DNA of 64,000 bases from Bugula neritina (taxonomy: Eukaryota; Bryozoa; Gymnolaemata; Cheilostomatida; Bugulidae): the NCBI GenBank assembly GCA_964035545.1, contig OZ037773.1, positions 9,277,751 through 9,341,750 of the forward strand, written 5' to 3'. The position numbers and the translations under genes are program-made. Positions 1-20,402 of the stretch are shown here, one piece after another (position 1 is the first letter of the stretch; every line of letters begins with the position of its first letter). The notes below the pieces were generated by a model. The model had not been told where the DNA came from. It saw nothing but the letters and a program-made list of their open reading frames with translations, and did no database searches.

Positions 1-587
1 GCTAGACAGCAATACAAGATTGGGTTTTAGCCAACAGGCCATAGCATGTAGCTTTTGAGCCAGCAGCACTGGCATTTGTAAAGTAGGTATAAGCAAAGTT
101 AGTGAAGCGAGACTAACGAGCACTCAAGTGAAGTGTAATATTGAGATACGTGTACAATACAAGTCAGGAGCGGATAAATTAGAAAGAATGTGGAAGGGGG
201 ACTGTGTTTTTTAACAAGCTATAACATAAACATGAATTGGTTTTTGAAAGAATTAAAAAAGTATATTAGAGAACATAAGTTTCTTTATTTTTTCATATTT
301 TTTTTGTTGCTGTGACATTCAACCTTTTCGAGCTACCAGTGGAACATTATTCATAATAGAACGTAAAGCACCTGGCAAAAAGCCAGAAACTTAAAAACAT
401 GACCTTTAACCAACTGTGCAATCAACCAGATCACACTAGACTTTTTACTGCACACCATACGTAACTAAGAGCCTATTTTTACTAACCAATCAGCCTCTCA
501 AAATAACATTAAATTTTTGACTATACTGAAGCTTCATATACTGCTCGTTTACTAGAATGTAAAGCTGCTCACTGATGAGCTGTTGGA
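1..587. other. Upstream region of first secreted-protein gene
   Basis: I see no coding exon here. A CCAAT motif (ACCAATCAGCC, about 484-494) lies roughly 100 bp before the start codon at 588. The paralogous gene at 4044 also has CCAAT motifs in its proximal upstream DNA, so this is probably promoter sequence. No clear TATA box is visible close to the start. Confidence 0.3.
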
Positions 588-1194
588 ATGAAACTGTATA
601 GTGTATTCATACCTTTATCACTTGGAGTACTAGTTGCACTAGTAACCAGTAACCAGTGTCCATTGCCTAGCATATCCAACTCTACCACAGAAGAGAGTGT
701 GTATTATGGAGATAGAAGCATAACTAAAAGAGAAGTATTTCATTTACTATGTAAGGGCTTTAATAATTATGAATAGCAGAAGATTTGGTAATCAACTAGA
801 ACGAGAGAAACTTGCAAGCCATTTGAAGTCATATGATTCTGGGCATTATTCATGTTCTATCATACTATATTGTATGAGCATTTTTAGGAATAGAAAAAGT
901 TTCAACCAATTTTGTGCTACCTTGGCAAGCTGTATAAGTATATCTTTAATATATCATTTTTCAAAAAACAGTTTTTAGAAATTGCAACGCCAGTAACATT
1001 TCAAACTTCCATGTGTTGGCAGCATCTATTTTTAGGTTTAGACTATAACGTTTATAAGGTCTAAATTCTTATATCCAAATTTTGATAAAATATTAATTAT
1101 ATTCTTTAGAATTTACACAGTATTATCTTTGTTGTTTCTAGTATATAATATAAAGTAAGATGTGGTACTGCATCTGCCCAGTTTCGCGAAGCAC

Positions 1195-1248
<54 letters not shown>

Positions 1249-2536
1249 TTGCATAACATATTGTATTCTTTTTGTTTCACAGCTGTCATTGAGGTGTTCC
1301 TTTCGTTTGGTAAGACTGTAGCTGAGGTGATAGAGTTTGTTGAAAACCTAAAGGACAAGTATGGGGCTACTGCTGTCCTAGAGATAGACAACTACTATAA
1401 GGCAGCACTCAGTCATCCTAAACTATGGGCAGATAAAGGAATGAGTAAGACATACCCAGACAAAGTAGTGTCTGGATACAGAGGAGCTTTGGCAGTTCAC
1501 GGAAAAGGAGATGGAAGAGGAGTGGAGTTCCTCGTCAAGTATGAGCTGCAAGTTGATGATTATGCAATAGATGTGTATGCTTATGCCAGAGTAGAGCAAC
1601 AAGTTGCCTGGAAGAAAGAAAATAAGTTTGGTATTGGAATAGTGCAGGTTGACTCAAATTCCACGGGTATGAATATTCGAAGAACTAAATTTCATAGTTT
1701 TTTTATTCTCATCGAGAAAACTATTCTTCAATATCCTTGTGATGGCAAGTTTTGTTCATGAATATTTAAAATTATAAAAACTGCGTTGCGCATGTTATTG
1801 AACTTAAAAACTCAAAATTATTCAAGTTTATAGTCACCATCCCTGTGAGAAAATCTCTGATGAAAGGGGTGTTTTGTTAAATTGGGCTAAGGACTTTTTC
1901 AGATGGAGCACAAGAGCAATTATGACTGGATGCTCTTCCTAACATCACCAATGGCCTTTGTTAAGACCCTAACGCTCTACTCCTTTTGTTTTTTTTTTCT
2001 TTATTGAGGTAGTTGTGACATAATTAATAATGAATGCCCATCAGTTTATCCGAACCATGTATATATACTTTTTTTTATTTTTCTCACCTTTAACCTCGCT
2101 TTGTCCTGTTCAGGTAGCAGATATATAGGATGTAGTAGATTTGTGCTCCACACTAAGATAATATTTGGAGACCCATTTTGTAGATTATGCTAATGCAGAA
2201 GAGATGGATTTCATGGAGATTAAACAGTTTGGCTCAGAATCTCACATCATCACCCACTGCTACAGGAAGCTTGTCTGTGTCTCTGCAACTTTCTCTGCCG
2301 CGCATCAAGCTGAGGGACGTATTAAGATACTCCCGGTTGAAGTTGAGGATTTTGCCGAAGGGAAAATTAAAGACTGTGCGGCAGATAGGCAAGATGAACT
2401 TGACTATGAGCTGAAATACGGAGTAGATAGAACTAAGGTGGCCGAAGCACCAGTGTCTCCACTCACTGGTGGTTATACGATTAGCCTCCCTAATATGTTT
2501 ACATTTTGTGTGGCAATCTTCGCATTTGGCTTGTAA
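588..2536 (+). CDS. Secreted KR-processed protein, actinoporin-like fold suspected (paralogue A)
   Basis: Three exons: 588-750, 1283-1666, 2184-2536, all joined in phase 1 by GT-AG introns; about 299 residues. Residues 1-21 are a signal peptide. A short Ser/Thr-rich propeptide ends in ITKR (Lys-Arg at 47-48), a proprotein-convertase-type site. The mature part starts with an amphipathic helix, then a beta-rich region. The layout (propeptide ending KR, N-terminal helix, acidic strand before an Asn, a Gly-rich turn and a final strand with a SA-H-A-type pattern) resembles actinoporin-like cytolysins, but I cannot prove homology by eye. It could be an unrelated secreted beta-sandwich. The last about 22 residues are hydrophobic, suggesting a GPI-attachment or membrane-binding tail that the neighbour at 4044 lacks. 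Exon 2 is 384 bp in both paralogues. A possible AATAAA lies at 2714-2719. The gene model is strong; the function is uncertain. Confidence 0.6.
1197..1242. repeat. (CA)n microsatellite in intron 1 of paralogue A
   Basis: About 23 perfect CA units sit in the first intron, about 40 bp before the acceptor at 1281-1282. Apparent Thr-His or Cys-Val open frames here are artefacts of the repeat. Confidence 0.95.
1795..1985 (-). mobile_element. SINE copy, minus orientation, in intron 2
   Basis: Read on the minus strand it carries the same core as the copies at 28528 and 47077: a segment with CATTGGTGATGTTAG, then AAGAGCATCCAGTCATAAT, then a tail with TCTCACAGGGATGGTGACTA. The tRNA-like head is mostly missing or decayed, so it looks 5'-truncated. 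It is confined to the intron between exons 2 and 3 of the first secreted-protein gene. Confidence 0.7.
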
Positions 2537-2727
2537 ACGTGCAAATGTATAATGTGATCATGTTGTGCGAATATTGTAGTTTAACACAGAATGATTAATG
2601 ACTAAACTACTTTAAAATTACAATATTCTCTTTGTTTCACATTATTGATATCACAATACTACTTCACATAACTTCACTGTCTAACTGCATGGGCAATACC
2701 TATTAGGTCTACAAATAAAACATCCAA

Positions 2728-2976
2728 TAGCACTCTACCTGCACTTGCTATGCTATAGCACTCTACCTGCACTTGCTATGCTATAGCACTCTATTTGCAC
2801 TTGCTATGCTATAGCACTCTACCTGCACTTGCTAAGCTATAGCACTCTACCTGCACTTGCTATGATATAGCACTCTATTTGCACTTGCTATGCTATAACA
2901 CTCTACCTGCACTTGCTATGCTATAGCACTCTACCTGCACTTGCTATGCTATAACACTCTACCTGCACTTGCTATT
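2728..2976. repeat. 28-bp minisatellite, about 9 copies
   Basis: Head-to-tail units of TAGCACTCTACCTGCACTTG followed by CTATGCTA, with sporadic substitutions (CC to TT, G to A). It lies just downstream of the first secreted-protein gene and directly after a possible polyadenylation signal. There are no unique spacers between units, so it is not a CRISPR array. Confidence 0.95.
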
Positions 2977-4043
2977 ATATACTACCAGGAATGGACAGCA
3001 ACAAGTTTATTGAAAGCTAAAACCAACAGGAGCTTTTATTAGCAGCCATGACCGCTAAACTGTAAACTCTTTTTACTGGATACCTAGTAGATAGATATAT
3101 TTACTGCAATACATAATATGAACCCTAGAATACATGAACAATCATCAAATTGCTGCTTTTCATATAGCAACATCAACACGTTCAATTAAACTAGGAATAG
3201 TTGATATTATATAGAATTGATATTGACTTATATCAGGAAAGGAACTTAGAACTCATAATTATCTTTTAAAATAATTTCAACTAACTTTTGAAAAGCAAAC
3301 TCTACCTACATACAGCTGACAAAGGACTAAAAGTTTTGATGTCACACATGCAGCACCATACAACTTATTTAGGTGGGTGGGATTCTCATCAATGCTAAGC
3401 ATTGAAAATGAGAGGTGAAACAGCCTTGACCTGTCAAGTGACTCGAGATGTGCACTTTGTTAAAAAATAACTTTATTGTAAAATATCGGAAGTGTTTATT
3501 CAGTACCTATAATATGTAGGATTGCATATTTATGGCTTTATAATGTGTGTGGCATGGTAGCAAGTCTGGCACTAGCATCTGTGGGACAAACTTGGAGTTA
3601 CTTCCCCCAAAATGTCATAATTTTTTGTAAGCATGTATAATGTTTCATTCATTTCTTGATGGTATAATATAAAAAATTATATTATAACAATAAAAAATAT
3701 CACAATAATAAAATCAGAACTGCATTAAAAGACAATCTTCTCAAAATCAGAATAAAGTTTTCAGTAAGTTGAAAAATAGCGATAGTGAAACCTCTATATT
3801 TAAATTAGTTCTTAATAATCTATAGAAAAGTTGAGAGTTTATTAATAGCCAATGAGACTTAAGCTTCTGCTTGCTGTTGAATGCTACTTATTATTATCCA
3901 ATGATCATTCAATATTTCATTAGCCAATCAAATTGCTGACACCCATGCATAGGTTGCATGCTGAACCTTTCATTGCAGCTATATATAAATGATTCCCCCA
4001 TGTAAAGTTGTACATTTTCTCAACAAGATTATAAGGAGCCAAA
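2977..4043. promoter_or_regulatory. Spacer and promoter region of paralogue B
   Basis: No coding exon is visible. Near its end are three CCAAT-type motifs (about 3849, 3899 and 3924) and a TATA-like box (TATATAAA at 3982-3989) some 55-60 bp before the ATG at 4044. That spacing fits a start site close to 4010-4015, followed by a short leader ending CCAAAATG. The assignment is by motif only. Confidence 0.4.
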
Positions 4044-5078
4044 ATGAATTATTCTACAGCAATTAAAGTTTTAACACTTCTGACACTAGTAGCCAGTGGC
4101 TGTTGCTCATTTACTGGCTGGTCTAACACATCAACATCAGACAGGAGCCGGCATTCTGAAGAGAGACATTTAACTAAAAGAGGGCTGCCCACTTTTCTAG
4201 GTAAGTGCTTTAAAGAGTTTACAAATTTTGGTAAACTTGCTACAGTTTATAATTGGGTTATTAGTTATTCAAGAAAAATCAAATGTATGAGCAAAAGTGA
4301 AAAAGAAAGTGACACTTAATGCAATAAAATGCTATATAGTTGAATCCTTCCTTATATATACTAGTTGTTCACAAATAGGGTGTTTGATATATTTTGCCAA
4401 TTTCATAAAATCTATTGTTTCTATAGCTTTTATATATAAAATAATTCAAAAGAATGCAAAGGACCATTTCATTTTTGTTGTTGAGGGATACTTTATTCAT
4501 CTATATATATAATATATATATAGCATTATATCATATATATGTAGGCACTATTCAGACACTTCTTCAAATTGGTGATACTGTAAATGAGGTTATACAGTTT
4601 TTCGAAGGCTTAACTGACAAGTACAGGGCTACCGCTAAGATAGAAATAGAGAACTACTACAAAGAAACGCTCTATCACCCTAAACTATGGACAGATAAAG
4701 GAATTAGTGAGACATACCCAAACCATGTGCACACTGGCTTTAAAGAAGCTTTGGAAGTTCACGGAAAAGAAGATGGAAAAGGAATTGAGCTGCTCCTTAA
4801 ATTTGAACTCAAAGTCGATTACCATCAAATTGATGTGTACATATTTGCAAGAGTACAGCAAAAAGTTCTTTGGAGAAAAGAGAATCGATTTGGTATTGGA
4901 TTTGTAAAGACCAGATCAGATTCAGAGGGTATGAGCGCTCAGCAGTCTTAATGCTTCCTGTTTATTCAAAATGAAAATAAAAAATCTTTGAATACACCTT
5001 AATGTATGCATAAACATGAATTCTAAAAAAAGTAGACTAACTTTGTGACTATAGTGGAAATTGTTATAAATTGCTGCT

Positions 5079-5141
<63 letters not shown>

Positions 5142-5577
5142 AGCGTTCAATAAATTGATTTGATCAAAAACTTTTTACTTGGGCAACGCTTTTGATAAAA
5201 TCTTATATAAGTTCTTTTTGTTGTACTAGAAATATAATTTTGAGTCTATACATAGCGATAGGATTATACAAATATATGCATATTTTATACCAGGTTATGC
5301 TAATGCAGAAAAGATGGATTTCATGGAGACTCAAGACTTTGGCTCAGAATCTCACATCATCACTCACTGCTACAGAAAGCTTGTCTGTGTTTCCGGGACC
5401 TTCTCTGCGGGCAATCATGCTGAGGGTCTGATCAGAGTTCTCCCTGTTAATGTTAATGACTTAGCAGAAGGTAAAATTCATGACTCGTCAGCAGACCGAC
5501 AAGAAGAACTTGATGAAGAGCTCAAGTATGGTACGGACCGTACACAGATAGCAGACCGACTATATTTTGAAAATTAA
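4044..5577 (+). CDS. Secreted KR-processed protein, actinoporin-like fold suspected (paralogue B)
   Basis: Three exons: 4044-4200, 4545-4928, 5294-5577, all phase 1; about 274 residues. It shares the exon layout of the gene at 588, including an identical 384-bp middle exon length, so the two arose by tandem duplication. A hydrophobic signal peptide covers residues 1 to about 21. A Ser/Arg-rich propeptide ends in LTKR (Lys-Arg at 45-46). The mature domain has the same helix-then-beta pattern, with a conserved HCYRKLVCV segment holding two Cys in exon 3. Unlike its neighbour it ends in a polar tail (final residues FEN), so it is predicted to be freely secreted. Possible AATAAA at 5797-5802. The model is well supported; membership of the pore-forming actinoporin-like superfamily is a suggestion that needs a profile search. 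Confidence 0.6.
5076..5141. repeat. (GTTGCT)n hexanucleotide repeat in intron 2 of paralogue B
   Basis: About 10-11 near-perfect GTTGCT units occupy the middle of the second intron. They have no coding role in the gene model. Confidence 0.9.
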
Positions 5578-10670
<5,093 letters not shown>

Positions 10671-12949
10671 TTATTTAAAGCCACAGAATGAAATCGGGGA
10701 CTGATACCAGATAAGATCTTCTAAATCACATTGCTCTTCATACGAGACATTGGCCAGTCGTCTTCTCTTGGACATGGTAGGACATGGAGAACATAACTCC
10801 AAGTTGTCAAAAGACTCGTCCATAGGGTTGACTCCAGAGATATTTAGCAGAGTATTGTCAGACACACAAACACTTGTGTTCACAGCTTCAGGGTTAGTGA
10901 GGTTGATGTAGTAAATTGAACCTCTTTTCGGTAGAGTGTACCTGGCTTGCGGAATAAACCAGGCTATATCGCTGTTGCGATTAGCCAGTAATAGAACAAA
11001 CAACTTCTGTATGCCGTATGTGAAACCTGGACGGCTGAAGGACTCGATAAAGTCACTGGTTACTAATTTCCGAAACAAAATCTTTTTGACGTCACACGAT
11101 ACATCTTTGCCTACAAAAATCAAACACTATTCATCATACAAAATAAGCATCAAAGACAAACTTTTGGCTGTTATTGTGGGATGACTGTATAATAAAGATG
11201 TTTGAAGATTTAAACACAGCTCTCAAAATAAAGTAACTCAAAAACACGATACAAATTCTTGACTATAACTCAGTTTCCACTAAAACTACGAATCTACATT
11301 GAGAGTATCATGCAGCTTCTAATATGGGAAAATCTGAAAAAACTTTTAGTTAAAGTTGTGAGTTCAATATTTCCTCTAAATTTGAATAACAAAGCGTTAT
11401 CAGAAAACCCAAGCAAATCAACTAGTCACACTAACTGAGTCAGTATTAGCTTCTGTCACTGACTCACCGAGTCTCACTCACTGATTCAGTACTAGCTTCT
11501 GTCACTGACTCACTCAGTCTCACTCCATGAGTCAGTACTAGTTTCTATCACAGACTGACTCAGTCACACTCACCGAGTCAGTACCAGTTTCTATCACAGA
11601 CTGACTCAGTCACATTCAAAGTCAGAGAACCAGTGACTTACCCTCCATGTGATTCTGAGGAAAGGAAATTACAAAAGTCTCTTTAGGGTTGACAAGGGAA
11701 GAGCCGAGGCTGAATGCCAGTTTATGTACAGGAAATGTAGAATGTTCAAAGGCTATCCTCAGATGATCAAACACCAGTTTGGCGCTCTCTATAGATTTTA
11801 TTTTCCTACGAGTAGATACTAGTGAGGGTCTGCAAACAAGGCTAGACGAAATCTACAATAAATATTGATAACAGTTCGACATGTTAATGTGCACATGGAC
11901 TGTTTTGAAGCTTGTTTCTTAAATAAAGAAAAATAATAGCCATAAAAAAATTAACAAACTTCACGGGAGTTGATTAACTTTATATGATTTTATAGACCTA
12001 GACGTTCACAAACTTTTAGCTAGAGCTCAAGACCAGTTTATTTTTGTTAATTGTTTAACAATTCAGCAGACATACATAGCTAGTGCATTACGTATATCAT
12101 ATGAATTATGTAAGTAATTCGCAAGTTTCATGGCCTTTAATTAACTTGGGTATCAACAAGACATTCTCTGTGATCAGAGAGTTAACGAAAGTTGAAGAAA
12201 ATTTTGATAATAAATTTCTTTAAGATGCTAGAGCTTTTCTTAGATTTGTCATTATGGCAAAAAAAGTCAAAACAGATAAAAATGGACATTGGACATGTCT
12301 GATTTTCAAATATAGCATCAATATGCGGTGAAAATAGAAAGTCAGAAGGGGTAACATAAGTCTTAATAACTGTAAATAATCCCAACTTAAAGAGAACTCA
12401 TACTATTAGTGAAAAAAAACTAACTTTTTTAAGATTTAGGGGCTGCAGGCAACGATCTTCACACTGTAGCCCTTCATCCTGTTGCCAATTATTATTGCTA
12501 CTACAAGAATTTGATTGAAACCTCGAGTGTGACTGTGAGTGAATGTTTGTCCCACAGTTTTGAGTAGTTATGAGCGCATCAGACTCAGTATGGTGATGGC
12601 TTGAAGATGGTAGACCGGGACTCGAATTGGCACCGTCGTTATCATTATAATAATAATTATTACTTTTTATGTGATTTATGTTCTGGCTATTTTGTTCAAA
12701 ATTAGCTTTTAACTGTTTCTCTGTTATGACATGTTGATTTGCCGTTGACTTTGAAATCAGGGATTCGTAAGATTGTGGGATTTGATCTCTTTGCAGTAGC
12801 ACATAATTAATCAAATCGACAGAAACACTGAAGCAAGTTTTTCGACAAACTAAGCCAGCCAAATCAATATTGCAATGCGATGTATGCTGAAGGTTCTTAC
12901 GTCTATTATTACTGCCAAAATCTAGTGATTTTAATTCTTTCGAGCACAT
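10671..12949 (-). CDS. MAD2L1BP: MAD2L1-binding protein (p31comet)
   Basis: Minus-strand gene with three exons: 12949-12425, 11852-11642 and 11110-10671, with phases 0 and 1 matching; about 391 residues. p31comet binds closed MAD2 and, with TRIP13, disassembles the mitotic checkpoint complex to silence the spindle checkpoint. Family hallmarks seen are SVDLINYVLLQRDQIPQSYE near the N-terminus, a helix with AKLVFDHL, the strand segment FSLGSSLVNPKETFVISFP, the FRKLV-SDF block, and the C-terminal DIAWFIPQARYTLPKRGS motif. It is longer than the roughly 270-310 residues usual in vertebrates because of a low-complexity Asn/Ser/His/Gln-rich insert between about residues 84 and 165. The last intron holds a minisatellite. 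Start is the first ATG of the 5' exon. Identification is confident; the position of the first splice donor (GTTAGT at 12424) is slightly less sure. Confidence 0.85.
11434..11620. repeat. 46-47-bp minisatellite, 4 copies, in p31comet intron 2
   Basis: Four head-to-tail units of the pattern GAGTCAGTACTAG-TTCTATCACAGACTGACTCAGTCAC lie between the last two exons of the p31comet gene. Units 1-2 and units 3-4 form two sub-types, which suggests two rounds of duplication. Confidence 0.85.
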
Positions 12950-14496
12950 TTCAAAGCAAAAAATTCACTTCGAAACGCCAAGACAAGCAAATAATAACCC
13001 CACTCTCACTCTAAAGTCAGTCTACTCTACTTCTAGTAACTGATATTTAAAACTTTTTGTAATAAATGAATAAAATTTAATCGCTTACCTACGCCTTAAG
13101 TGCAAGTTCATACTATTCTGCAACTCTGTTAAGGAGCCCATCAAAAACTCTCTAGGAAAAACGTTGAATCAATGAGCTAAGGCTGTGTGTGCTCTTGTAA
13201 TACAAAATCCTAGGTAGCTGTAACCATACAATGTTATTTGTATTGAAAGTTGGTGTTAAAAATAGAAACCTTACTGTGTTCTATTTTTAGAACAAGCAGT
13301 CCTGCTATTGCGTAAAAGTGCATCCGCCAAAACAACAAACCTTACGTAAACCATAATCTATGTAAATTTTAATAGCTTTATTTACAAAATTTTATATTTG
13401 TTATAAAATATCATGCAATAGAATTTTATAATATTTGTTTTTACCTTATCTAACATCTGCTAACTTTAGCTTTTCTAACAGCTCAACGATATTACTTCAA
13501 CGGAGGGCATTCCCTGTTCCAGTGTTTGACGTAGCCAACTAGCTGATTATTGTGCAATCAGGTTGTGTAGTGAATAAGCCTGTATTGCTTACATTGCAGT
13601 CGAAGAATATTGCAACATTGGGGAAACCTTTCGTTATCAATACAGCTTTAAATCATAGTCAGCCGAATTTTTAATTTAATTTGCATGTTTCTTCTCAAGT
13701 TAAACCGTTGAGCAATAGTTTCAAACAGTACCTGTACTACTACTAGTACTGCTACTGTTAGTATTACTATTAAACTTATACAGTTATAGTTATAGTAGTA
13801 GTAGAAGTACTAGTACTAGTACTAGTAGAGTAGTACAGTGCTAGTAGTAGTTGTTCATGTTGTACTCAGTACTGAGTACCTATACTGTGACTAAAAGCAA
13901 GAACTAAAAGTAACTCACAGTCATTTTCATTTTGACTTAGTCTTACTCTTAGTTGTACAGTTACTGTTAGACTATACTTGTATTAGTATTAGTATTACTA
14001 CTATTACTATTATATTAGTAAGGCTGTAAGTGTAAGTTAGTATTACTATTAGTATTAGCATTTTATTTACTATTTTTACTACTACTACTACTACTACTGC
14101 TAGTATAAGACAAAATATACGGCTATGAATAACAGAATAACTCAATAACCATAATATTAATATTATCTAATAAATATAATCATTATGATAATCATTTTCA
14201 AAAATTGCCTTGTAATTAAAATTATCACTATAATTATATTTATTTATTAATTCTGATTATCATTATGATATTGATTATCATTATGGTTATGATAATGATA
14301 CTGGTAGTTCATAGTTATAATATTACTTATACTTATAGTCATGTGCATAATGATACTGGTGATCATAGTGGTATAAACTAAAATCGTTTATACGTATAAT
14401 ATAATGATAATAATAATAGTGGTGGCAATTAATAAATGTTACTGTAACATTAGGCAATCATGCAGTATAATAAATCTTGAGTTGATTCTGTTAGTC
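12950..14496. other. Spacer with degenerate ACT/AGT and AT repeats
   Basis: Upstream of the p31comet start I see no exon. From about 13735 to 14110 the DNA is a degenerate triplet repeat built from TAC/TAG/ACT/AGT units. From 14140 to 14430 it is AT-rich with ATTATGATAATG-like repeats. The first few hundred bases are the likely p31comet promoter, but no distinct motif stands out. Confidence 0.5.
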
Positions 14497-15430
14497 TTAC
14501 ACTTGCTGTACTTGGTGTACAGGTGTAAGGTCTAAAGTTACGCCAAGTGTTTCAACAGCTTTCAAGTTGATACAGTTTATCCTAGCTTCAGTCACAGTTT
14601 TGAACTGAATATCTCTGGTCTTTCTTTTGTGGCTAACTTTCATTGGGAAAGTCCAAGACTTTGACTTGGAATTGCTAGGAGAAGCATCAATGATGCCTAC
14701 AAATGAGCTGTTCACTTTTTTTCTGTTTGAGTTTTGCTATTGTGTACTTTTTCAAAGTGGTTTTTTCTTCCACGGCTATGGCATGTGTCACCATAAGCAG
14801 GATACCTGCCTTTGGCGTGAGTATAGCCACAAAACTTGCTGTCAATGCTGCTTTTGCGACTCTAGTAGTTTTAAAATTCTTTTGACAAGCATCAGAATCG
14901 TTTTGTACAATATTATTAGTTTTGTTTACACTACTCACTGTAATATCACCAGTGCTCATACTTGCCATCTGTTGTTTAGTTATTTCAGCTGCACGGATAT
15001 CATCTAGAGCTCTTTGTAGACTTAAGTTCTGTCAGCCTTCATCAGTGAACCCAAACAACAGTTCTGCATTGTAGCATTTGGTCTCTCAACTCACTAAATT
15101 CACATTTATTAGCCTGAGTTCTCAAATGCTTAACAAAAGTGTCAATGAATTCTCCATCCCTTTGACTAAGTGACCGATACACAGTGCACTCATACAACAT
15201 GTTACAATATGCTTCAAATTGCTTCAAAACATCAGCCTTGACATCTCTGCTTTTACCTGCTAGATATTCAAACTGGTCATAGAATTCTGCAGCTTCTTCA
15301 CCAGCTTAGTTCAGAAGTCTGTAACCTGCAGGAGATTCTTGGATATCTACTCAAAGTTATGAAACCAAATTAATTGCAAGTTAATAGTTTTCTAGTGCTT
15401 TTCTCCATTTCCTCCAATTGTGAGAGACGT
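14497..15430 (-). pseudogene. Ty3/gypsy-like gag-protease relic
   Basis: Read on the minus strand, broken frames give the order of a retrotransposon gag and protease. First comes a W-x2-W-x3-LENYL-AINL-like start near 15400. Next is a capsid piece (15227-15042) with SQRDGEFIDTFVKHLR and NKCEFSELRDQ. Then a decayed zinc knuckle (about 14860-14780, CGYTHAKGRYPAYGDTC with an altered Cys). Finally there is a protease-like stretch (14715-14497) in which the aspartic DTG triad has decayed. Stops and frameshifts separate the parts, so it is dead. No LTRs or reverse transcriptase were found nearby. It lies just upstream of the bZIP gene. Confidence 0.65.
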
Positions 15431-16067
15431 TTCCTTCAAGTAAGAACTCTCAATGGGCTTTTAAACCTCACATATAATTCCAAGACAGACTAACACAGTC
15501 TACAACAACTATAGAGTTTTACTATTTCACAGTTTTATTAAAAAAAATTTTTCGTATGCTTAAAGTAATTAACTTTTTTTTAACTCATTAATCAAAATTG
15601 CTGTGATTATTGTAGCTATATTGACATTTGCAGTCACTTGTGATATTGTTTATAGTAAAACAGTTCCTTGGAATATGAAAATGTTGACATATCCATAATG
15701 AATGTCAATGTGAAGTAATATTCATATTGACAATAAGGAGTACCAATGAATTTCAATGCTGTGTACATAAGTACTGTGGTGATTATTTAATAACTTTTTT
15801 CTGATACTATCAATATGACTATTAGTTTGACTTTAATGGTTATAGTAGTAAAATAAATAAACTACCATTAATAACTCTGCTACTATTACTAAAACAGCAA
15901 CATCTACTACTACTGCTACTACTAGTAGTACTACTACTACTACTACTATTACTACTACTACTACTACTATTACTGCTACCTTATATGTTGCTGTATGTTC
16001 AGGTATATTGACGAAGATGTTGCACTAGTCAGTCACTATTACATCCTACGACTCTAAGAACTCTGTA
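15431..16067. promoter_or_regulatory. Upstream region of the C/EBP-like gene
   Basis: There is no coding exon. An (ACT)n tract runs from about 15895 to 15980. A possible 3' splice site (TGTATGTTCAG at about 16000) suggests that an untranslated first exon is spliced to the coding exon starting at 16068, but the upstream exon cannot be located by eye. Confidence 0.3.
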
Positions 16068-19170
<3,103 letters not shown>

Positions 19171-20402
19171 TGTATGTTGTCGGGTGGTGACAGGAAGGCC
19201 TCTTTCTGTACCATACGCTGTTAGGGACGTAGGCTAGAGGCATGTGCTTGTATTGGCCAATGAGCGGAACGAACACAACTGTTTAGCCAATGAGCTTTTA
19301 GGACAGAAACTCTTGCCAATCATGGTAGATGTTCATTTCATCAGGATGCCGATGACCTTTGACATTAAATGACTTTTTGAGAATTTTTTCCAAGTGTTCA
19401 GCCTGAATGGCAAGTCACTGCCTACAAAACTCATTACAAATTATATTAGAAAGCAGCAGCTTGGTGCTGGGAATCCCTAGAATATTGTATTGTTTTGGTG
19501 GGGCAACTCCTATAGGTTTGCTATTGACTTATCCATATCTCAGAGTTTGTATTTTATTCAACTTTTTGCAATCAAGCATTGCTAACTGGAAGCTGGCTCA
19601 AAAATAGGATACAAAGTTTCTCTTCATTTCATAGAATTCTTCTTTCTGAATGGATATATTGTTTGTAGTTCGTTGTAGCTTTAACGAAATCTCTTTACAC
19701 TGTTTTACCATGGCCCTCAACTCTTTAATATTCTTTTAAAATTTTATTCTGCTTTTAAAAGTTGTGTTTGCAAAATCAAAGATTGAAACTTGTACTTACC
19801 TGTTTTTTATAATCTATTTTTTTCTGTATAAATGTGATTTTCAGATCATGGGGCAAGGTTTCATATTCGAGTGTCTCGCCCACTCATTGATTGTACTTTG
19901 AATTCTGTACTCATTTTCTCATTTATTAAGTGAAACTTTGAAAATGTTGTGTAATTTTGTACATACTCTGTTATACATTTGTACTGTTGGAATAGAAACA
20001 TTACCATGTGTAATGCTATAACACGTGCTATACACATCAGAAGAGAGTGTAAATTAAATATAATATTACACAGTTATATGTATAGTATGCAGTTGATTGT
20101 CAGTATATATGTTTTTACAATATGGTGTAGCTATTAGCTAAGCAGCATAATTCATCTATTTACTTGCAAAGTTGACAATATCTTAAGTATTAAGTAAATA
20201 TAATACAGTAGATACATACATTTATCCAACTTTTAATTTTGTGACTTAAACTCTACTGCAATGTTACAATTCCACTGATTCACTAATTATATGTATTACA
20301 TAATATATCATATTAATATATAAAAAAGGGCTTTCATCAAATTTTCTGGTGCAATGTGATTAATAATGATATTTTCCCATATTATCACACATTCAGCATT
20401 AT
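19171..20402. other. 3' UTR and downstream spacer of the C/EBP-like gene
   Basis: No coding exon is supported. The first about 700-900 bp are less AT-rich than ordinary spacer and probably form a long 3' UTR. I could not place one clear AATAAA signal. From about 20040 the DNA turns strongly AT-rich. Confidence 0.4.

Noticed and set aside
2728-2976. Possible CRISPR array
   Set aside because: Units are contiguous 28-bp copies with no unique spacers, and the genome is eukaryotic.
14627-15007. Plus-strand frames with many Cys and Phe
   Set aside because: They are shadows of the minus-strand gag relic, whose capsid and zinc-knuckle pattern is recognisable.
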